The notes under the pieces are model-generated. The model did no database searches and was not told the DNA's origin. It saw only the letters and a program-made list of their open reading frames with translations. Shown piece by piece: positions 33,385 to 41,477 of a stretch of DNA of 59,855 bases (the stretch's first letter is position 1; each line of letters begins with the position of its first letter). The stretch is taken from positions 552 through 60,406 of the forward strand of contig NZ_LLXZ01000166.1 in assembly GCF_001440395.1 (NCBI RefSeq), given 5' to 3'. The stretch is from Bradyrhizobium jicamae. Its GTDB lineage: Bacteria > Pseudomonadota > Alphaproteobacteria > Rhizobiales > Xanthobacteraceae. Both the position numbers and the translations under genes were made by a program.

Positions 33385-33519
33385 ACACGGAGACGACGCC
33401 TCGGGACGGGCGATCCAAGTTCGCGGCCAGGCACCTCCCCCTGGCTGGGCCACCAGCTTCGATCTGAAAGCTGGTCGGACTAATCCGGCGCGTTCCACCA
33501 GCGCGCCGGATCTCTTTTT
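33385..33519 (+). ncRNA. Candidate small RNA with anti-Shine-Dalgarno loop
   Basis: Three hairpins lie in a row in a gene-free gap. The first, 33426-33445, has stem GCCAGG/CCTGGC with loop CACCTCCC. The second, 33451-33474, has stem ACCAGCTT/AAGCTGGT. The third is a 10-bp terminator stem at 33483-33511 followed by TCTCTTTTT. A CCUCC loop plus a terminator and no ORF is typical of alphaproteobacterial trans-acting sRNAs. The 5' end is a guess; TATTAT at 33372-33377 could be a -10 box. Confidence 0.5.
33483..33519 (+). terminator. Intrinsic terminator
   Basis: ATCCGGCGCG / CGCGCCGGAT with a 9-nt loop followed by a T-rich run. No annotated gene ends close upstream (the NYN gene stop is 190 nt away), which supports an RNA gene before it. 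Confidence 0.85.
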
Positions 33520-33561
33520 GCGCGCACCGACATGGAGCCATTGTCTGCAAGCTGCTAAGCG

Positions 33562-34449
33562 ATGGGCATGGATGCGGCGCGGCGCGACACCTGGATCGGC
33601 TTTCTCTGCCTGGGCGTCACCGCCTTCGGATGGGCGCTGAACTGGCCGCTGATGAAGCTGTTGCTGCAGCAATGGCCGCCGCTGTTTGCGCGCGGGCTGG
33701 CCGGCGTCGTCGCGGCAGTCATCCTGTTCGGATTAGCGAAGGCGTGGGGACAGTCGCTGCAGGTCCCGCGCGAGGCACTGGCTCGATTGTCGTTCGCGTC
33801 CTTCACCAATGTGTTCGCCTGGATGGGGTTTTCCACGGTGGCGATGAAGTTCGTCCCCGTCGGCGAAGGCGCGCTGATCGTCTACACCATGCCGATCTGG
33901 GCCACGCTTCTGGCATGGCCGCTGGCCGGCATCCGGCCCACGCTCGTGGACATCGCAGCGCTGGTTCTCGGCGTCGGCGGTATTGCCGTGCTGCTGGGCG
34001 GCAACGGCTTGACCTTTGATGGCGGGCGGATCGTCGGAATCCTGCTGCTGTTTTCCGCGGCGATCCTGTTTGCGGTCGGCAATATCCTCAACCGCGTCGC
34101 CTTGCCGATGCCGCCTTTGGTCGTGGTCGCCTGGCAGGTCGGGCTCGGCTGCCTCGTGATGCTGCTGCTCGGCATCGCTTTTGAACAGCCGAACTACCGC
34201 GCACTCACGCCTATCGGGCTGGCGTGCTTCGTCTACATGACGCTGGTGCCGATGGGGCTCTGCTATCTCACCTGGTTCGAGACCTTGCGTCGCCTGCCGC
34301 CGTCATCGGCCTCCACCGGCATGCTGCTGGTGCCGCTGATCGGCGTGATCTCCGCGGCGCTCATCCTCGGCGAGCCGCTCGGCACGCGCGAAATTGTCGC
34401 GGTGGTGCTGGTGCTCGCCGGCGTGGCGCTGGCGCTGCAACGGGCCTGA
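33562..34449 (+). CDS. EamA-family (DMT superfamily) transporter
   Basis: A 295-residue protein with ten predicted helices in two EamA repeats. Hallmarks include AFGWALNWPLMK in helix 1, ALIVYTMPIWATLLAW and the C-terminal LLVPLIGVISAALILGEPLG. Members export amino acids or other metabolites; the substrate cannot be predicted. ATG codons at 33562 and 33568 are both possible starts. Confidence 0.88.
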   Translation: MGMDAARRDTWIGFLCLGVTAFGWALNWPLMKLLLQQWPPLFARGLAGVVAAVILFGLAKAWGQSLQVPREALARLSFASFTNVFAWMGFSTVAMKFVPVGEGALIVYTMPIWATLLAWPLAGIRPTLVDIAALVLGVGGIAVLLGGNGLTFDGGRIVGILLLFSAAILFAVGNILNRVALPMPPLVVVAWQVGLGCLVMLLLGIAFEQPNYRALTPIGLACFVYMTLVPMGLCYLTWFETLRRLPPSSASTGMLLVPLIGVISAALILGEPLGTREIVAVVLVLAGVALALQRA

Positions 34450-34594
34450 AGGCCGAACGTTCCGAAGGCGCTTGCGCAGCGCATGATAACGCTGGCCTGG
34501 CCCGGTTTTTACCGGAACGTTTTTCATTCAGCTCCATCCAAATGGGATAGCGCGGAGGTAACACCTCGCGCACCCACTCCATGGAGGCAATCAA

Positions 34595-35155
34595 ATGGCA
34601 CAGGCTCGTTCGACTTCCATCTCGCGACGAAGCGTCGTCGCGGCACTGGCGCTCGCGGCCGCGCCGGCGGCTTTGGCAACGGCCAGCAGCGCCCGCGCGC
34701 AAGCCAAGGACGCGACCTCGGAGAAAAGCCTGTATGACCGGCTGGGCGGCGTTTTCGCCATCGCAGCCGTCGTGGATCACTTCAGCGACGCCATCGTGAA
34801 GAACCCCGTCGTCGGCCAGAAGTCCAAAAACCCGCAACTGCGGGAATGGCACACCAAGAACCTGCAAAGGCTGCCCGGCCTCAAATTCATGCGGACGCTT
34901 TGGGTCTGCAACGTTTCGGGCGGCCCGTTCCAGTTCACCGCCACGAAACCCGGCAAGACGCCGGTTGGACTCGAGGAGGCCCACCGGAGCTTGCGGATTT
35001 CGCCCGCTGAATTCGATGAGGTGGCGGCTGAACTCGGGCGGACGCTGAGCTTCTTCAAGATACCGAAGCGCGAGAAGGATGAAGTCCTGGCAGCCTTCGC
35101 CGCCCACAAGGACGAGGTCACCGCCGGCTACGCCGCAGGCGCCAAGCGCAGCTGA
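34595..35155 (+). CDS. Group 1 truncated haemoglobin with Tat signal peptide
   Basis: A 186-residue protein. The N-terminal 36 residues form a Tat-type signal (SRRSVVAALALAAAPAA, ending SARAQA). The globin part follows: LYDRLGGVFAIAAVVDHFSDAI, then AHRSLRISPAEFDEV with the proximal His, and SFFKIPKREKDEVL. The position after Phe in the B helix, normally Tyr (B10), is Ser here (DHFSD). A GGAGG ribosome site precedes the ATG. It would be a periplasmic haem protein, which is uncommon for this family; its ligand and role are unknown. Confidence 0.85.
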   Translation: MAQARSTSISRRSVVAALALAAAPAALATASSARAQAKDATSEKSLYDRLGGVFAIAAVVDHFSDAIVKNPVVGQKSKNPQLREWHTKNLQRLPGLKFMRTLWVCNVSGGPFQFTATKPGKTPVGLEEAHRSLRISPAEFDEVAAELGRTLSFFKIPKREKDEVLAAFAAHKDEVTAGYAAGAKRS

Positions 35156-35302
35156 AGCCTCCTGATCGCGACACAATGGATTCCGCTCACCGCACATGCC
35201 GTGCAAGGGGGAACTCGAAGCTTGAACTGCTGCCGGATGCCGCCTAGGCTTGCTGCAAACGTGCTGAGCAACAAGAAAATAACCGGAAACGTCCTTTCAC
35301 TG

Positions 35303-36577
35303 ATGCAGTCCGCCGAGCGGCCTTTCCCCCACCGCCGGGGCCTGATCATCGTCGCGACACTGGCCACCGCCTATGTCGCCAGCCATTTTTTCCGCGCCTC
35401 CAACGTCACCATCGGCCTCGACCTGATGCGCGATCTCGCCATCGGGCCGGAAGCGCTGGGGGCGCTGACCGGCGCGTTCTTCTTCGGCTTTGCTGCGATG
35501 CAGATCCCTTGCGGCTTCTTCTTCGACCGCTTCGGGCCGCGCTATACCGTGGTCGGCATGCTGATCGTGGCCTCGATCGGCGGCGCGATGTTCACGCTGG
35601 CGCCGAGCTGGCCAGTGCTGCTCACCGGCCGCGTGCTGATGGGCGCCGGCTGCGGCGTGATGCTGATCGGCAGCATGGTGGTGATCTCGCGCTGGTTTCC
35701 GCCCGATCGTTTCTCCACGCTGACTGCGATGGTGCTGTCGATCGGCCTGCTCGGCAACCTCGCGGCCACCACCCCGCTCGCCTGGGCGTCGCAGGCGGTC
35801 GGCTGGCGTCCGGTGTTCGGCGCCGTCGTCATCTTCATCGCGCTTGCTACCGTCGCAATCTTTCTGGTGGTGCGCGACGCGCCGCCCGGCCATCCCTTCC
35901 TGAGCCGCAAGGTGGAACCATCAGGCGAGATGCTCAACGGCTTCCTGGAGGTGCTGCGCAACCCGCGCCTGAAGCCGATCCTGGCACTGAATTTCTGCAA
36001 CTACGCCTGCACCTTCACCGTGCAGGGCCTGTGGGGCGCCGCGTTTCTGCGCGAGGTCCATGGCTTGAGCCCGATCGCGGCCGGCAATGTCCTGCTCTGC
36101 GCCGTGATCGCCTACCAGGCCGGCATGCTCGCCTTCGGCCCGCTCGACCGCCGTCTCGACACCCGCAAGGGTATTGCGATCGGCGGCACGCTGGTGATCG
36201 TTTGCCTGCTCGCGATTCTCGCGCTGTTCTCGCAGCCGCCGGCCTGGCTGCCGGTTGCCGTCATCATCGCCATGGGTTTCTTCTCCGCCTCCTCTACCAT
36301 GGTGATGACCCACGGCCGCGGCATCTTCCCCGACCGCCTGATCGGCCGCGGCATTGCCACCATGAACACTTCGGTGATGCTCGGCGTCGCCTGCATGCAG
36401 ACGCTCTCCGGCATCATCATCGGCGCGTTCGAGCCGCTCGCCAGCGGCGCCCGCACGGAAGACGCCTACCGTGCGCTGTTCGGCACGCTGACGCTGGTGC
36501 TGATCGCGGCGGTCGCGATCTACAGCCGCTCGCAGGATGTCAGGCCGAGCGATGAGATGAAGGCGGCGGGACGGTAG
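35303..36577 (+). CDS. MFS transporter
   Basis: A major facilitator of about 425 residues with twelve helices. The first-loop motif is represented by FGFAAMQIPCGFFFDRFGPRYT (GxxxDRxGxR-like) after helix 2. The N-terminus is uncertain: an open frame runs from 35201, but the first 34 codons do not look like a transporter start; the ATG at 35303 gives MQSAERPFPHRRG, a usual cytoplasmic lead-in. The substrate is unknown; the general shape is that of NarK/sugar-phosphate-like anion carriers. Confidence 0.82.
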   Translation: MQSAERPFPHRRGLIIVATLATAYVASHFFRASNVTIGLDLMRDLAIGPEALGALTGAFFFGFAAMQIPCGFFFDRFGPRYTVVGMLIVASIGGAMFTLAPSWPVLLTGRVLMGAGCGVMLIGSMVVISRWFPPDRFSTLTAMVLSIGLLGNLAATTPLAWASQAVGWRPVFGAVVIFIALATVAIFLVVRDAPPGHPFLSRKVEPSGEMLNGFLEVLRNPRLKPILALNFCNYACTFTVQGLWGAAFLREVHGLSPIAAGNVLLCAVIAYQAGMLAFGPLDRRLDTRKGIAIGGTLVIVCLLAILALFSQPPAWLPVAVIIAMGFFSASSTMVMTHGRGIFPDRLIGRGIATMNTSVMLGVACMQTLSGIIIGAFEPLASGARTEDAYRALFGTLTLVLIAAVAIYSRSQDVRPSDEMKAAGR

Positions 36578-36594
36578 AGGGTACGGCTGCACGG

Positions 36595-37509
36595 TCAGCC
36601 GGCGTAATCGATCGGGGTCGACAACGCGTCATCGTCATGGCGCTGCCAGTAGATGTCATGGATGCGCGTCGTGATCGGACCGGGCCGGCCGTAGCCGAGG
36701 AGACGGCCGTCGAAGCGGGTAACCGGCGTGATCCCGCCGGCCGTCGTGCTCATGAATATCTCGTCGGCCGCGTGGATCTCGTCGGCATGCACCCGCCGGA
36801 CTTCGCAACGGAGCTGAAGATCGGCGGCGATCTCGATCACGGTGCGGCGGGTGATGCCTTCGAACATGCCGTGGTCGGGCGTGGCGAGCGCGCCGTCCTT
36901 CACGACGAAGACGTTGAAGCCGGGACCTTCGGTGATGTTGCCGTCGGCGTCAGGCAGCACCGAGATCGTGGCGCCACGGTCATACGCTTCGAAAAGGCTC
37001 ATCGTCAGATCGAGCCAGTGAAAGTTCTTGATCCGCTGGTCGAGCGATTCCGACGGGATGCGGCGCGTCTTCGCCAATGCCATGTGGACGCCGTCGCGCC
37101 GTTGCTGCTCGTCGGCGATCCACACGAAGGGCTGGGCAAAGGCATAGAGCCGGTTGCGGCATAACCGGGGGTCGCGGGTGCCCGGCTGCGGCAGGCCGCG
37201 CGTGCAGGCGACCAGCACGAAGGCGTCCTGCAGGTAGGCGCGGCGAACGCATTCGATCATGATCCCGGCGATATCCTCCGCCGAGTAGGGCAGCGTCATG
37301 CGCAGCCCGGCCATCGATGCCTGAAACCGCTCGACATGATCGTTCAGCCTGAAGAAGCGTCCCTTCCAGACGTGGGCGACGTCGTAGGTGGCGTCGGAGC
37401 GCAGGAAGCCACGATCCAGGATCGGGACCGAGGCCTCGGCCAGTGGCGACCAGCGCCCGTCCATGAAGGCAAAGCCCTTGACGGCTGCCAGCTCGTCGTC
37501 GGCATTCAT
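36595..37509 (-). CDS. Class IV aminotransferase (IlvE/D-amino acid transaminase-like)
   Basis: A 304-residue PLP enzyme of fold type IV. Seen features are the start FMDGRWSPLAEASVPILDRGFLRSDATYDV, the PLP lysine in QRIKNFHWL, the cofactor-binding ITEGPGFNVFVV and the late STTAGGITPV. True IlvE, D-amino-acid transaminase and lyase members cannot be separated from this. It converges on the MFS gene with 17 nt between stops. Confidence 0.85.
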   Translation of the reverse strand: MNADDELAAVKGFAFMDGRWSPLAEASVPILDRGFLRSDATYDVAHVWKGRFFRLNDHVERFQASMAGLRMTLPYSAEDIAGIMIECVRRAYLQDAFVLVACTRGLPQPGTRDPRLCRNRLYAFAQPFVWIADEQQRRDGVHMALAKTRRIPSESLDQRIKNFHWLDLTMSLFEAYDRGATISVLPDADGNITEGPGFNVFVVKDGALATPDHGMFEGITRRTVIEIAADLQLRCEVRRVHADEIHAADEIFMSTTAGGITPVTRFDGRLLGYGRPGPITTRIHDIYWQRHDDDALSTPIDYAG

Positions 37510-37615
37510 TCGGCGATCTCCCCCAAGCGTACAGTACCGGTCTCGCTTACGTCGGCGCTAACCTACTCCGGACATGGCTGAGGTGGCCGCTGCAAGGGAT
37601 TTGCACGGCAGGTCG

Positions 37616-38773
37616 TCAGTTCGCCAAATTCGCCAGCGGAATTTGCACCTTGATGACCAGGCCGTTCTGCGACCAGTCGTAATCGATGCGTCCGTTATGC
37701 GAGGCGACCGTTGAAGCGACGAGATTGCTGCCGAACCCCAACTGCGCCGGCGCCTCGACCGGTTTGCCGATTTCACGCCAGACGATGTCGACGTTTTCAT
37801 TTTCGATCCGCCACGCCACGGCGACCTTTCCGTCATCCCGGAGCGTGCCGTATTTCGCGGCGTTGGTCGCGAGTTCGTGGAAGACGAGGGCGATGCTGTT
37901 GGTGGAGCGCTCTCCCAGCGACACCATCGGTCCGTTCAGGTCAGGCATGGTGTAGGGCCGGAGCACGGTACGGATGGCCTCCGCCATGTCCACGCCCTTG
38001 AGGCCGTTACCGGCATTGAACGAGCGCCGAACCAGCGAATGGGCATCGGAGAGCGCGGTGAGACGGCCGGTCAGGGCCGCGGTCATCTCTTCCTTGGTTT
38101 CGGTGTGCCGCGCGGTCATCTTGATCATCGCGCCGGTGACCGCAAACAGGTTCTTGACCCGGTGGCTCATCTCCTTGGCCAGGATCTCCTGGGCCTCGAG
38201 CGCCTTCTTCAGGTGAAGATCGGCGTGGATCATCTGCAGCGCAATGCCGGTGAACACGGCCAGTTCGGACAGCACGCGCGCATGACCCGAGTGGAACTTG
38301 TGTCCCTCCTTGGCGACCACCCAAAGCGTTCCAACCGGGATGGTGCCGTTTCTCAACAGCGGCACCAGCAGCACCTCGGGCACGGTGATATTGGCTTCCG
38401 CAATCCACGAATAAGCGCGCTCGGGCCGCTCCATCAGGATCGGACTGCTCTGGTCGAGGCAAACACCGCACGGGCTGAAGTTTCGGGGCGTGGTCGCGCC
38501 TTCGAACACCGATAATTTGCCGACGAGGGAATTCCAGCGAAACACGTCGCCATCGAGAACGCTGACGCCGGCCGAGTCCGCGTCGCAAGCTTCCATCGAC
38601 AGCCTGACGAGGCGCGGCAACACTTCGGCGGGATGATCCGCCATGTTGCTGGCGAGATCCTGCAGCGCCAGCTTTTCGCTGAGGTAATCGGGCGCTGGCG
38701 CCGGGCGAACCAGAAGTTCGTCGGTCGTGAAAACCTGCGCTATTGCGGCGGGCAGTTCTGTCGGGCGGCCCAT
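37616..38773 (-). CDS. GAF-domain HWE-family sensor histidine kinase
   Basis: A 385-residue soluble kinase. A GAF domain (about residues 45-185) precedes the HWE module: phospho-acceptor box KEMSHRVKNLFAVTGAMI, complete N-box VFHELATNAAKYG, WREIG and glycine box LGFGSNLV. All catalytic motifs are present, in contrast with the protein at 27261. HWE/HisKA_2 kinases are the usual activators of PhyR, so this one is a candidate, though soluble GAF kinases can serve other regulators. Confidence 0.9.
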   Translation of the reverse strand: MGRPTELPAAIAQVFTTDELLVRPAPAPDYLSEKLALQDLASNMADHPAEVLPRLVRLSMEACDADSAGVSVLDGDVFRWNSLVGKLSVFEGATTPRNFSPCGVCLDQSSPILMERPERAYSWIAEANITVPEVLLVPLLRNGTIPVGTLWVVAKEGHKFHSGHARVLSELAVFTGIALQMIHADLHLKKALEAQEILAKEMSHRVKNLFAVTGAMIKMTARHTETKEEMTAALTGRLTALSDAHSLVRRSFNAGNGLKGVDMAEAIRTVLRPYTMPDLNGPMVSLGERSTNSIALVFHELATNAAKYGTLRDDGKVAVAWRIENENVDIVWREIGKPVEAPAQLGFGSNLVASTVASHNGRIDYDWSQNGLVIKVQIPLANLAN

Positions 38774-38910
38774 GATCTCTCCCCCGCTGAGACTATAACT
38801 CAGAGATAGCCGGCGACTAGCTCGTTGGCGGTGGGGCAGAGTTTCGACAGGATGGTAACTGGATCACGCTGCGCGACGTCGCGGCATCGCTCGGCTTCGA
38901 TCGCATCCGC

Positions 38911-39040
38911 ACAAAAAAAGCAGGGCGCGACCGGCATCACCACGGTCGCGCCCTACGTCGCCGGTCAATGGGGCAGGGGGAATAACCGGCTGCCGGGATG
39001 ACTCCCAGCCCCCCGGAGTCGTTCCACGGTGCCGCAAATA
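38911..39040 (-). ncRNA. Candidate small RNA on the minus strand
   Basis: Read on the minus strand the region folds into three hairpins. The first is GACTCC/GGAGTC (39000-39020). The second is GCCGGT/ACCGGC with a 19-nt loop holding CCCCCTGCCCC (38960-38990). The third is a 12-bp perfect stem (38922-38954) followed by seven T residues, an excellent terminator. No credible minus-strand ORF ends there, so the terminator must end a non-coding transcript. The 5' end is uncertain, about 39020-39045. Confidence 0.55.
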
Positions 39041-39137
39041 TTTTTTGTACACGGTTAAGTGATCGAGAAGCCTCGGACCCCCGGCGGCTCCGTTCGGGTT
39101 ATTTCGGTGATCGCCATGGGGCGAGGGATGCACCGTC

Positions 39138-39518
39138 ATGTCACAGATTTTCCAAGCAATTTTTGCCGTACTTGCCGTCTCCGCCACGTTTGGCGCCGTC
39201 CAGCTTGCTTCCGGTCATGATCTCACCGGGCGCCGGGAACTCACCCCGCCTGCGCCGGCGACCGACATCAATCGTGCCGCCAAGGCCGACCGCGCGGGCT
39301 TGAAGCCTGCACCGGGCGAGAGCGAGACGATTACGATCCGCACTGTCGGTCTCAAGGATACGTCCGTGGTGGTACGGGTTCCCATCGTCAAGGACGAGGC
39401 GCGAAACCGCCCGCCGCCGCCTGCCAACAAATCGAAGACGGCGATCGCTTGCGAACCACCGGTCAGCGTGCTGACCGACGTCGCCAAGCTGCTTCAGCCC
39501 GGTCGCTGCGTGACCTGA
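39138..39518 (+). CDS. Small secreted hypothetical protein
   Basis: A 126-residue protein with an N-terminal hydrophobic stretch (FQAIFAVLAVSATFGAVQL) that looks like a signal peptide. A Pro/Ala-rich linker and a short domain follow, with two cysteines (IACEPPVSVL, GRCVT) that could bond in the periplasm. I do not recognise a family. GAGGGA lies about 9 nt before the ATG. Confidence 0.65.
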   Translation: MSQIFQAIFAVLAVSATFGAVQLASGHDLTGRRELTPPAPATDINRAAKADRAGLKPAPGESETITIRTVGLKDTSVVVRVPIVKDEARNRPPPPANKSKTAIACEPPVSVLTDVAKLLQPGRCVT

Positions 39519-39521
39519 TCG

Positions 39522-39555
39522 CGGCGTAGGACGAACCTCGGCGTAGGACGAACCT
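39522..39555. repeat. Perfect 17-bp tandem duplication
   Basis: CGGCGTAGGACGAACCT occurs twice back to back just after the small secreted protein gene, between convergent genes. It has no evident function. Confidence 0.85.
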
Positions 39556-39568
39556 CTCCGTCATCGCG

Positions 39569-40420
39569 TCAAGACTTCACCGCGCCCGCAGTCAGCCCAC
39601 CCACCATATACCGCTTGAATGCGTAGTAGATCGCGGCCGGCGGCAGCGCGTAGATGAAGCCGGTGGTCATCAGCAATTCCCACGGCGAGTCATCGGCGGC
39701 CAGGAAGTTGCCGAGCGCGACGGGGAGCGTGATCTCGGTGTCCTTCGATAGCAGCAGGAACGCGTAGAGATACTCGTTCCAGGCCAGCAGGATGGCGTAG
39801 GTGCCGATCGCCACCAGCGACGGCATCATCAGCGGTACGTAAACCAGGCGGAACAGTTGCAGCGTGGTGGCGCCGTCCATGGTGGCGGCTTCGTCGAGCT
39901 CGACCGGCAGCTTGTCGGAGGCCTGTTTCAACACCCAGATCGCGTAAGGGGAGGCGATCGTCACCATCGCGAGAATCAGCGACCAGTGATTGTTGAGGAG
40001 GCCGTAATTGCCCATGGTGCGGTACATCGGCACGGCGAGGAACGCCGCCGGGATGAAATAGGTGAACAGCGCCAGATTCATCACCCAGCGGCCGCCGGGC
40101 ACGCGCAGCCTCGAGATCGAGAACGCGGCTGCGGTCGCGATCATCAACGTCAGCGCGCCCGCGGAAAGCGCGATCACCACCGAATTGAAGAACTGGATCC
40201 AGAAATCCCGCAGGAAGTAGTGCTCCTGGTAGAACACGATCTTGAAATTGTTCAGCGTGGGATGCGCCGGCCACAGCTTGCCCGAGAACGCGTCCTCCTT
40301 CGGAGAGATCGCGAACAGGAACATGTGATAGATCGGCACCAGGGTCCAGATCAGCACGGGAATGCCGATCAGAAGCAGCTTCGCTTCGGTGCCGATTTCG
40401 CGGAGTGTTGGCAGCTTCAT
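39569..40420 (-). CDS. Carbohydrate ABC transporter permease (MalG type)
   Basis: A 283-residue permease with six helices and the EAA loop ELDEAATMDGATTLQLFRLV that contacts the ATPase. It starts 4 nt inside the end of the partner permease gene, so both are co-translated. It belongs to the CUT1 class of sugar or polyol importers. Confidence 0.9.
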   Translation of the reverse strand: MKLPTLREIGTEAKLLLIGIPVLIWTLVPIYHMFLFAISPKEDAFSGKLWPAHPTLNNFKIVFYQEHYFLRDFWIQFFNSVVIALSAGALTLMIATAAAFSISRLRVPGGRWVMNLALFTYFIPAAFLAVPMYRTMGNYGLLNNHWSLILAMVTIASPYAIWVLKQASDKLPVELDEAATMDGATTLQLFRLVYVPLMMPSLVAIGTYAILLAWNEYLYAFLLLSKDTEITLPVALGNFLAADDSPWELLMTTGFIYALPPAAIYYAFKRYMVGGLTAGAVKS

Positions 40421-41289
40421 CGCGACAACCGTTTCATCATGAAATAGACCAGCGGCAGCACGAACGGCAGCGCGCAGACGATGGAGGCCATCGCGAGTGA
40501 GAGCTGATCGAGCCTGAGGTAGCGGATGCCCAATGTCGCCAGCACATGGGTGAGGTCGGCGGGGCCGCCGCCGGTCAGCAGATAGACGCTGTTGAAGTCG
40601 CCGAGCGTCCAGATCATCGAGAGCAGCGTGCAGGTGATGTAGAGCGTCTGCATCGACGGCCAGGTGATATAGCGGAATTTCTGCGACCAGCTCGCGCCGT
40701 CGACTTCGGCGGCCTCATAGAGGTCATGCGAGATCGCGAGCCGTCCGGTCATCAGGATCAGCGTCCAGAACGGTAGCGATTTCCAGATGTGGACGCCGAT
40801 CGCCATGCCGAGCGCCACGGTCGGGTCGTTCAGCCAGTTCGGGCCGTCCTCGGCGGTGAGCTTGAAGATGATCTGGTTGATCACGCCCCATTCCGGGTTG
40901 AGCATGAAGCGCACGGAGAGAATGGTCGGAATCGACGGCACCGCCCAGGGCAGGATGAACAGCACCGACAGCCATTTGATCCAGGTGCGCTGCTGCGCGA
41001 AGAAGCCGGACAGAAACAGCGCGATCGCCATTTTCAGATTGATGCCGACCAGGAGGAAGATCAGCGTGTTGACGGCGGCGCGCGCGAAGATCGGGTCGTG
41101 CCAGAGCGCAACATAGCTCGCCGGATGCCGCGCCAGCCACAGCCCGTAGCCGACGGGGTAGACCACGAAGGCCAGGAATACGAGGATATAGGGCGCGAGC
41201 AGCACGATGCCCCAGACCTGCGGCGTGGTCAGCCGGGCTGATAGAGGCGGGCCTGGAATTGCCTGATCGCCCGAAAGCGTGATTGCCAT
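40417..41289 (-). CDS. Carbohydrate ABC transporter permease (MalF type)
   Basis: A 290-residue permease with six helices and the EAA-type loop DLYEAAEVDGASWSQKFRYI. It is the CUT1 partner of the downstream MalG-type subunit. A 120-nt palindromic repeat lies between it and the binding-protein gene. Confidence 0.9.
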   Translation of the reverse strand: MAITLSGDQAIPGPPLSARLTTPQVWGIVLLAPYILVFLAFVVYPVGYGLWLARHPASYVALWHDPIFARAAVNTLIFLLVGINLKMAIALFLSGFFAQQRTWIKWLSVLFILPWAVPSIPTILSVRFMLNPEWGVINQIIFKLTAEDGPNWLNDPTVALGMAIGVHIWKSLPFWTLILMTGRLAISHDLYEAAEVDGASWSQKFRYITWPSMQTLYITCTLLSMIWTLGDFNSVYLLTGGGPADLTHVLATLGIRYLRLDQLSLAMASIVCALPFVLPLVYFMMKRLSR

Positions 41290-41323
41290 AGGTTTACTCT
41301 TGAAACGAGATGCCGGCTACGTC

Positions 41324-41443
41324 GTCGTCCCTGCGAACGCAGGGACCCATAACTACAGGCTATTGTTATTGCGCAAAGTCGTCGACCAGCATCCTTCAAA
41401 ACGGCCGCCGCGGCGTATGGGTCCCTGCTTTCGCAGGGACGAC
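41324..41443. repeat. Palindromic repeat (GTCGTCCC family), second copy
   Basis: The ends GTCGTCCCTGCGAACGCAGG and TTTCGCAGGGACGAC match the element at 26249-26370, including inner ACCCATAAC / TATGGGT. It lies between the binding-protein and permease genes of one operon and may lower permease expression. Confidence 0.85.
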
Positions 41444-41477
41444 GGACATACTCTCGCGGCGGCCGGCATGAGCGATC

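Noticed and set aside
33270..33467. Plus-strand 65-residue ORF in the sRNA candidate region
   Set aside because: Composition and lack of a ribosome site suggest a chance frame; the hairpin series explains the region better.
38864..39187. 107-residue minus-strand ORF upstream of the GAF-HWE kinase
   Set aside because: Its composition is that of a shadow frame and it runs through the terminator stem; no ribosome site is seen.
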